From a virus, in IMG/VR virus record IMGVR_UViG_3300039412_000416, positions 1 through 38,460 of that record: 38,460 nucleotides of DNA, one strand, 5' to 3'. Positions 36,522 through 38,460 of this stretch are shown piece after piece (position 1 is the stretch's first letter; each line of letters begins with the position of its first letter). Below the pieces are notes generated by a model that was not told the DNA's origin, did no database searches, and worked only from the letters and a program-made list of their open reading frames with translations. Position numbers and translations under genes: made by a program.

Positions 36522-36728
36522 ATGGGCGTCCGCGGACCTCATGCACAGATTGATCCGCGCAAGCTGCGCTACGTTGTACTGATGAGGTCCTCGGGTCTAC
36601 ATTTCAATCTGAGGCCACTGCGGCGGCGGCTGACCGGTACGTTCCTGACCCAACTCGATGCCTGCGCCTGCGACGAAGCACGGAGGCTAATGTTGCGCCC
36701 GATCGGCGCTGGCGCGAAGAGGGCTTGA
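36522..36728 (+). CDS. Small hypothetical protein
   Basis: A 68 aa protein. CTGGAG lies 5 nt before this ATG; an in-frame TTG at 36504 is less likely. The content is PRKLRYVVLMRSSGLHFNLR, then RRLTGTFLTQLDACACDEAR, basic with a CAC pair. It ends 4 nt before the replication gene, so the two are cotranscribed. No family is recognised. Confidence 0.5.
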   Translation: MGVRGPHAQIDPRKLRYVVLMRSSGLHFNLRPLRRRLTGTFLTQLDACACDEARRLMLRPIGAGAKRA

Positions 36729-36732
36729 TGCG

Positions 36733-37620
36733 ATGCCGTTTGTAAAGCTGGATACTGGGATCCTGCGCTCCACGCTTTGGATGGAGCGGGACCAGTGTGA
36801 CGTGTTTCTGACGGCGCTCCTGATGGCGGAGCCGAAGGAGTTCAAGGAGCCGCAGTCGCAGATCGAGGTCGACAGCCTGGAGCTGACCGGCTTTGTGGCG
36901 CCCTCGGGGTGGTACGGGTTCTGCGCTGCGGCCGGCGTGGGCATCATCCGCATGTCGCACACCGATCCCGAACCGGGAATGGCCGCGTTGCGAGCCCTTG
37001 GAAATCCTGACGACGAGAGCCGGAGTAAGGGGTTTGGCGGCCGGCGCATGATCCGCGTCGACGGCGGTTACCTGATCCTGAACTACATGGCCTACCGGGA
37101 AAAAGACTACGAGGCCAAGGATCGGATGCGGCTTTTAAGGCAAAGACGTAAACTGGAAAGCCAAGATGTTACGCCGAACAGGCGTAACGTTACGCCGAAC
37201 AGTGACAGTGTTCACCCGAACAACCGTAACGGAATACCAAAAAGTGACGCTGTTCCCCCGAACGTTACCCAGGCAGATGCAGATGCAGATGCAGATACGG
37301 GGATCCCCCCTACCCCCCTTGCAAGCGAGCTGCACATGACCCGACTCGTGGGAACCACAGGGAACAGTGAGTGGCGGGGCTTGGCGTGCGGCGTACTGGA
37401 TGGGGCGGGGATTGCCTATGGGGTGGCCTTGCTGCGGAAGGTCGAGGCGGCGCTGATAATTCTAGCGCGCGAGGAGGAATGTGAGGCCGCGACGGCGGCA
37501 GATCGGTTGCTTGAGCGGATGCAGGCGGCAGCGGAAGAGGGTCCGCAGAAGTGGCTTTTGTGGATCGAGGACGGGCGCTGGAAGAAGGCGGCTGAATTTC
37601 ATCTGGAGGGCCCGGCATGA
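36733..37620 (+). CDS. Replication-initiator-like protein
   Basis: A 295 aa protein. The N-terminal about 135 aa (VKLDTGILRSTLWMERDQCD, VFLTALLMAEPKEF, GGYLILNYMAYREKDYEAKD) resemble the winged-helix domain of phage replisome-organiser proteins. A basic helix follows (RMRLLRQRRKLE). Residues about 146-180 form a linker of five 7-residue repeats (VTPNRRN, VTPNSDS, VHPNNRN, GIPKSDA, VPPNVTQ), then an Asp-Ala run (ADADADADT) from GCAGAT repeats. The C-terminal about 100 aa are helical (AALIILAREEECEAATAADR). A repeat-bearing linker between an N-terminal DNA-binding part and a C-terminal helicase-recruiting part is common in such proteins. It overlaps the next gene (ATGA). No strong ribosome site. 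Confidence 0.65.
   Translation: MPFVKLDTGILRSTLWMERDQCDVFLTALLMAEPKEFKEPQSQIEVDSLELTGFVAPSGWYGFCAAAGVGIIRMSHTDPEPGMAALRALGNPDDESRSKGFGGRRMIRVDGGYLILNYMAYREKDYEAKDRMRLLRQRRKLESQDVTPNRRNVTPNSDSVHPNNRNGIPKSDAVPPNVTQADADADADTGIPPTPLASELHMTRLVGTTGNSEWRGLACGVLDGAGIAYGVALLRKVEAALIILAREEECEAATAADRLLERMQAAAEEGPQKWLLWIEDGRWKKAAEFHLEGPA
37168..37272. repeat. 21-bp iteron-like array in the replication gene
   Basis: Five units start at 37168, 37189, 37210, 37231 and 37252. Four share GTT-A/C-C-G/C-CCGAAC; the fourth is degenerate. Units one and two create GGCGTAACGTTACGCC (37181-37196), a perfect 16-bp palindrome. The period of two helical turns suits a row of bound proteins. Confidence 0.7.
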
Positions 37621-38015
37621 CGCTGAAGCAGCTCGAGGCAGTGTATGTGCGGGCCTGCCGCAAGCGGCGGCTGCGGCCGAACCAAGCGGAGGGGCAGGAG
37701 TGGTTCCTGCGGCTTAGCGGGTTTGACATCGCGGACGTGGAGGCTGCGCTGGCGGCGTGGGATGCCGATCCGGCGCTGGATCTGAACGGCAAACCGAAGG
37801 CGAAATGGCTACCGAGCGCGGTAGAGCTAGTGGCGTTAACCGCCGCGATCGCTGGAAAAAAAGTGAGGAAGACGGCTGGGCGGCTGCGGGAGTTGCGGTG
37901 GCGATGTGATGGAGTATTTCAGCACGAGTGGATGACGTTTATTCCCGAGGAAGAGCAGCAGGCCGAAGCGATAAATTGCCCCTGGTGCGGGGCGCCGGCG
38001 CAGGTGGAAGGGTAG
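37617..38015 (+). CDS. Small early protein with C-terminal zinc-ribbon-like end
   Basis: A 132 aa protein. The start overlaps the previous stop (ATGA), so the two are coupled. The N-terminal part (MTLKQLEAVYVRACRKRRLR, NQAEGQEWFLRLSGFDIADV, EAALAAWDADPALD) is helical, and KAKWLPSAVELVAL resembles a motif in phage proteins next to replication initiators. The C-terminal LRWRCDG with NCPWCGAPAQ gives three Cys, possibly a zinc ribbon with one ligand from a His (QHEW). A helicase-loader or replication accessory role is suggested by context only. Confidence 0.65.
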   Translation: MTLKQLEAVYVRACRKRRLRPNQAEGQEWFLRLSGFDIADVEAALAAWDADPALDLNGKPKAKWLPSAVELVALTAAIAGKKVRKTAGRLRELRWRCDGVFQHEWMTFIPEEEQQAEAINCPWCGAPAQVEG

Positions 38016-38022
38016 GTGCGGG

Positions 38023-38460
38023 GTGGAGAGTAAGCGATCGCAGGGCCAACTTCGGAGGTATGCGAAGCCGGAGGTGCGGGAGAAGCTGCGCGCGGCCATG
38101 AATCGGCCGGAGGTGCGGGAGAAGCGGCGCGCGGCCATGAATCGGCCGGAGGTGCGGGAGAAGCGGCGCGCGGCCATGAATCGGCCGGAGGTGCGGGAGA
38201 AGCTGCGCGCGGCGCAAAAGGCGGCCTGGAATCGGCCGGAGGTGCGGGAGAAGCTGCGCGCGGCCATGAATCGGCCGGAGGTGCGGGAGAAGCTGCGCGC
38301 GGCCTGGAATCGGCCGGAGGTGCGGGAGAAGCGGTGCGCGGCGCAAAAGGCGGCCATGAATCGGCCGGAGGTGCGGGAGAAGCGGCGCGCGGCGCAAAAG
38401 GCGGCCTGGAATCGGCCGGAGGTGCGGGAGAAGCGGCGCGCGGCGCAAAAGGCGGCCTGG
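38023..38460 (+). CDS. Repeat protein of NRPEVREKLRAA units (cut by window edge)
   Basis: GTG start 7 nt after the previous stop; the frame VESKRSQGQLRRYAKPEVRE is open to the window end. Nine units of NRPEVREK-L/R-RAA follow the leader: short ones (13 residues, ending M or W) and long ones (17 residues, with QKAA added). The pattern NPEVREKxRxA resembles the short DNA-contacting repeats (NUMOD3-like) found beside HNH and GIY-YIG nuclease domains of mobile phage endonucleases. Here the copies are almost identical, which points to recent expansion. The C-terminus, where a nuclease domain might be, is missing. Longest open frames on the other strand are shadows. Confidence 0.6.
   Translation, partial: MESKRSQGQLRRYAKPEVREKLRAAMNRPEVREKRRAAMNRPEVREKRRAAMNRPEVREKLRAAQKAAWNRPEVREKLRAAMNRPEVREKLRAAWNRPEVREKRCAAQKAAMNRPEVREKRRAAQKAAWNRPEVREKRRAAQKAAW
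38065..38460. repeat. 39/51-bp tandem repeat array
   Basis: Nine units with nearly identical sequence (core CGGCCGGAGGTGCGGGAGAA), in two lengths (39 and 51 bp), translated as NRPEVREKLRAAM/W or with the extra QKAA. It runs to the window edge. Unlike a CRISPR array it has no spacers. Confidence 0.9.

Noticed and set aside
38065-38460. CRISPR array
   Set aside because: Units follow each other without spacers and are translated as one open frame.

Overview
The window is one contiguous stretch of a short-tailed (podovirus-like) double-stranded DNA phage or prophage. It starts at the large terminase gene and runs off the right edge inside an early gene. The gene order is terminase, portal, scaffold, major capsid protein, head-tail proteins, a very large tail protein, ejection-type proteins and fibre proteins. 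No tape measure, sheath or major tail tube gene was seen, which argues for a short tail. The DNA is GC-rich, and almost every gap in the virion module holds degenerate 7-bp tandem arrays (AGAAGCT, CAGTGGT, GGTTTCA and GGGAACA types). In my recollection such arrays are common in soil Acidobacteriota chromosomes, so a host there is plausible but is inference. No tRNA, CRISPR array, integrase or recognisable repressor was found.

Layout: 5-7801 holds terminase, a run of small accessory genes and the portal. 7849-9270 is a scaffold-like protein followed by an intrinsic terminator. 9431-11252 holds small genes and a DUF5131 (Gp37/Gp68) gene sitting between 47-bp direct repeats. 11302-11666 is a hairpin-rich, apparently untranslated leader in front of the major capsid gene (11667-12989). 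13105-23005 carries head-tail, tail and internal virion proteins. 23101-27477 carries fibre-like proteins. 27483-32007 carries exported and membrane proteins and a GH108-like endolysin, i.e. the lysis end. A bidirectional terminator at 32029-32056 separates this from a leftward operon (35043 down to 32174) of small genes ending in a DnaB helicase. A divergent rightward early region starts at 35424 with a serine recombinase and continues with a replication-initiator-like gene, a zinc-ribbon gene and a repeat-rich gene cut by the window edge.

The most unusual observations are: (1) the portal protein (1041 aa) carries a complete histidine-phosphatase (phosphoglycerate-mutase-like) domain inserted in frame in its middle; (2) the capsid gene has a structured leader of about 350 nt whose last hairpin overlaps the ribosome binding site; (3) the heptamer arrays are wired into gene expression, supplying the Shine-Dalgarno of the portal gene and several stop codons; (4) the replication protein gene contains a 21-bp, five-copy iteron-like array in its linker, with a perfect 16-bp palindrome; (5) a parS-like 16-mer lies just upstream of the portal gene; (6) two adjacent signal-peptide proteins with beta-sandwich domains sit between the fibre and lysis genes.

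All functional calls come from reading motifs by eye. Starts were chosen by ribosome binding site and coupling to the neighbouring gene, and several differ from the longest open frame.
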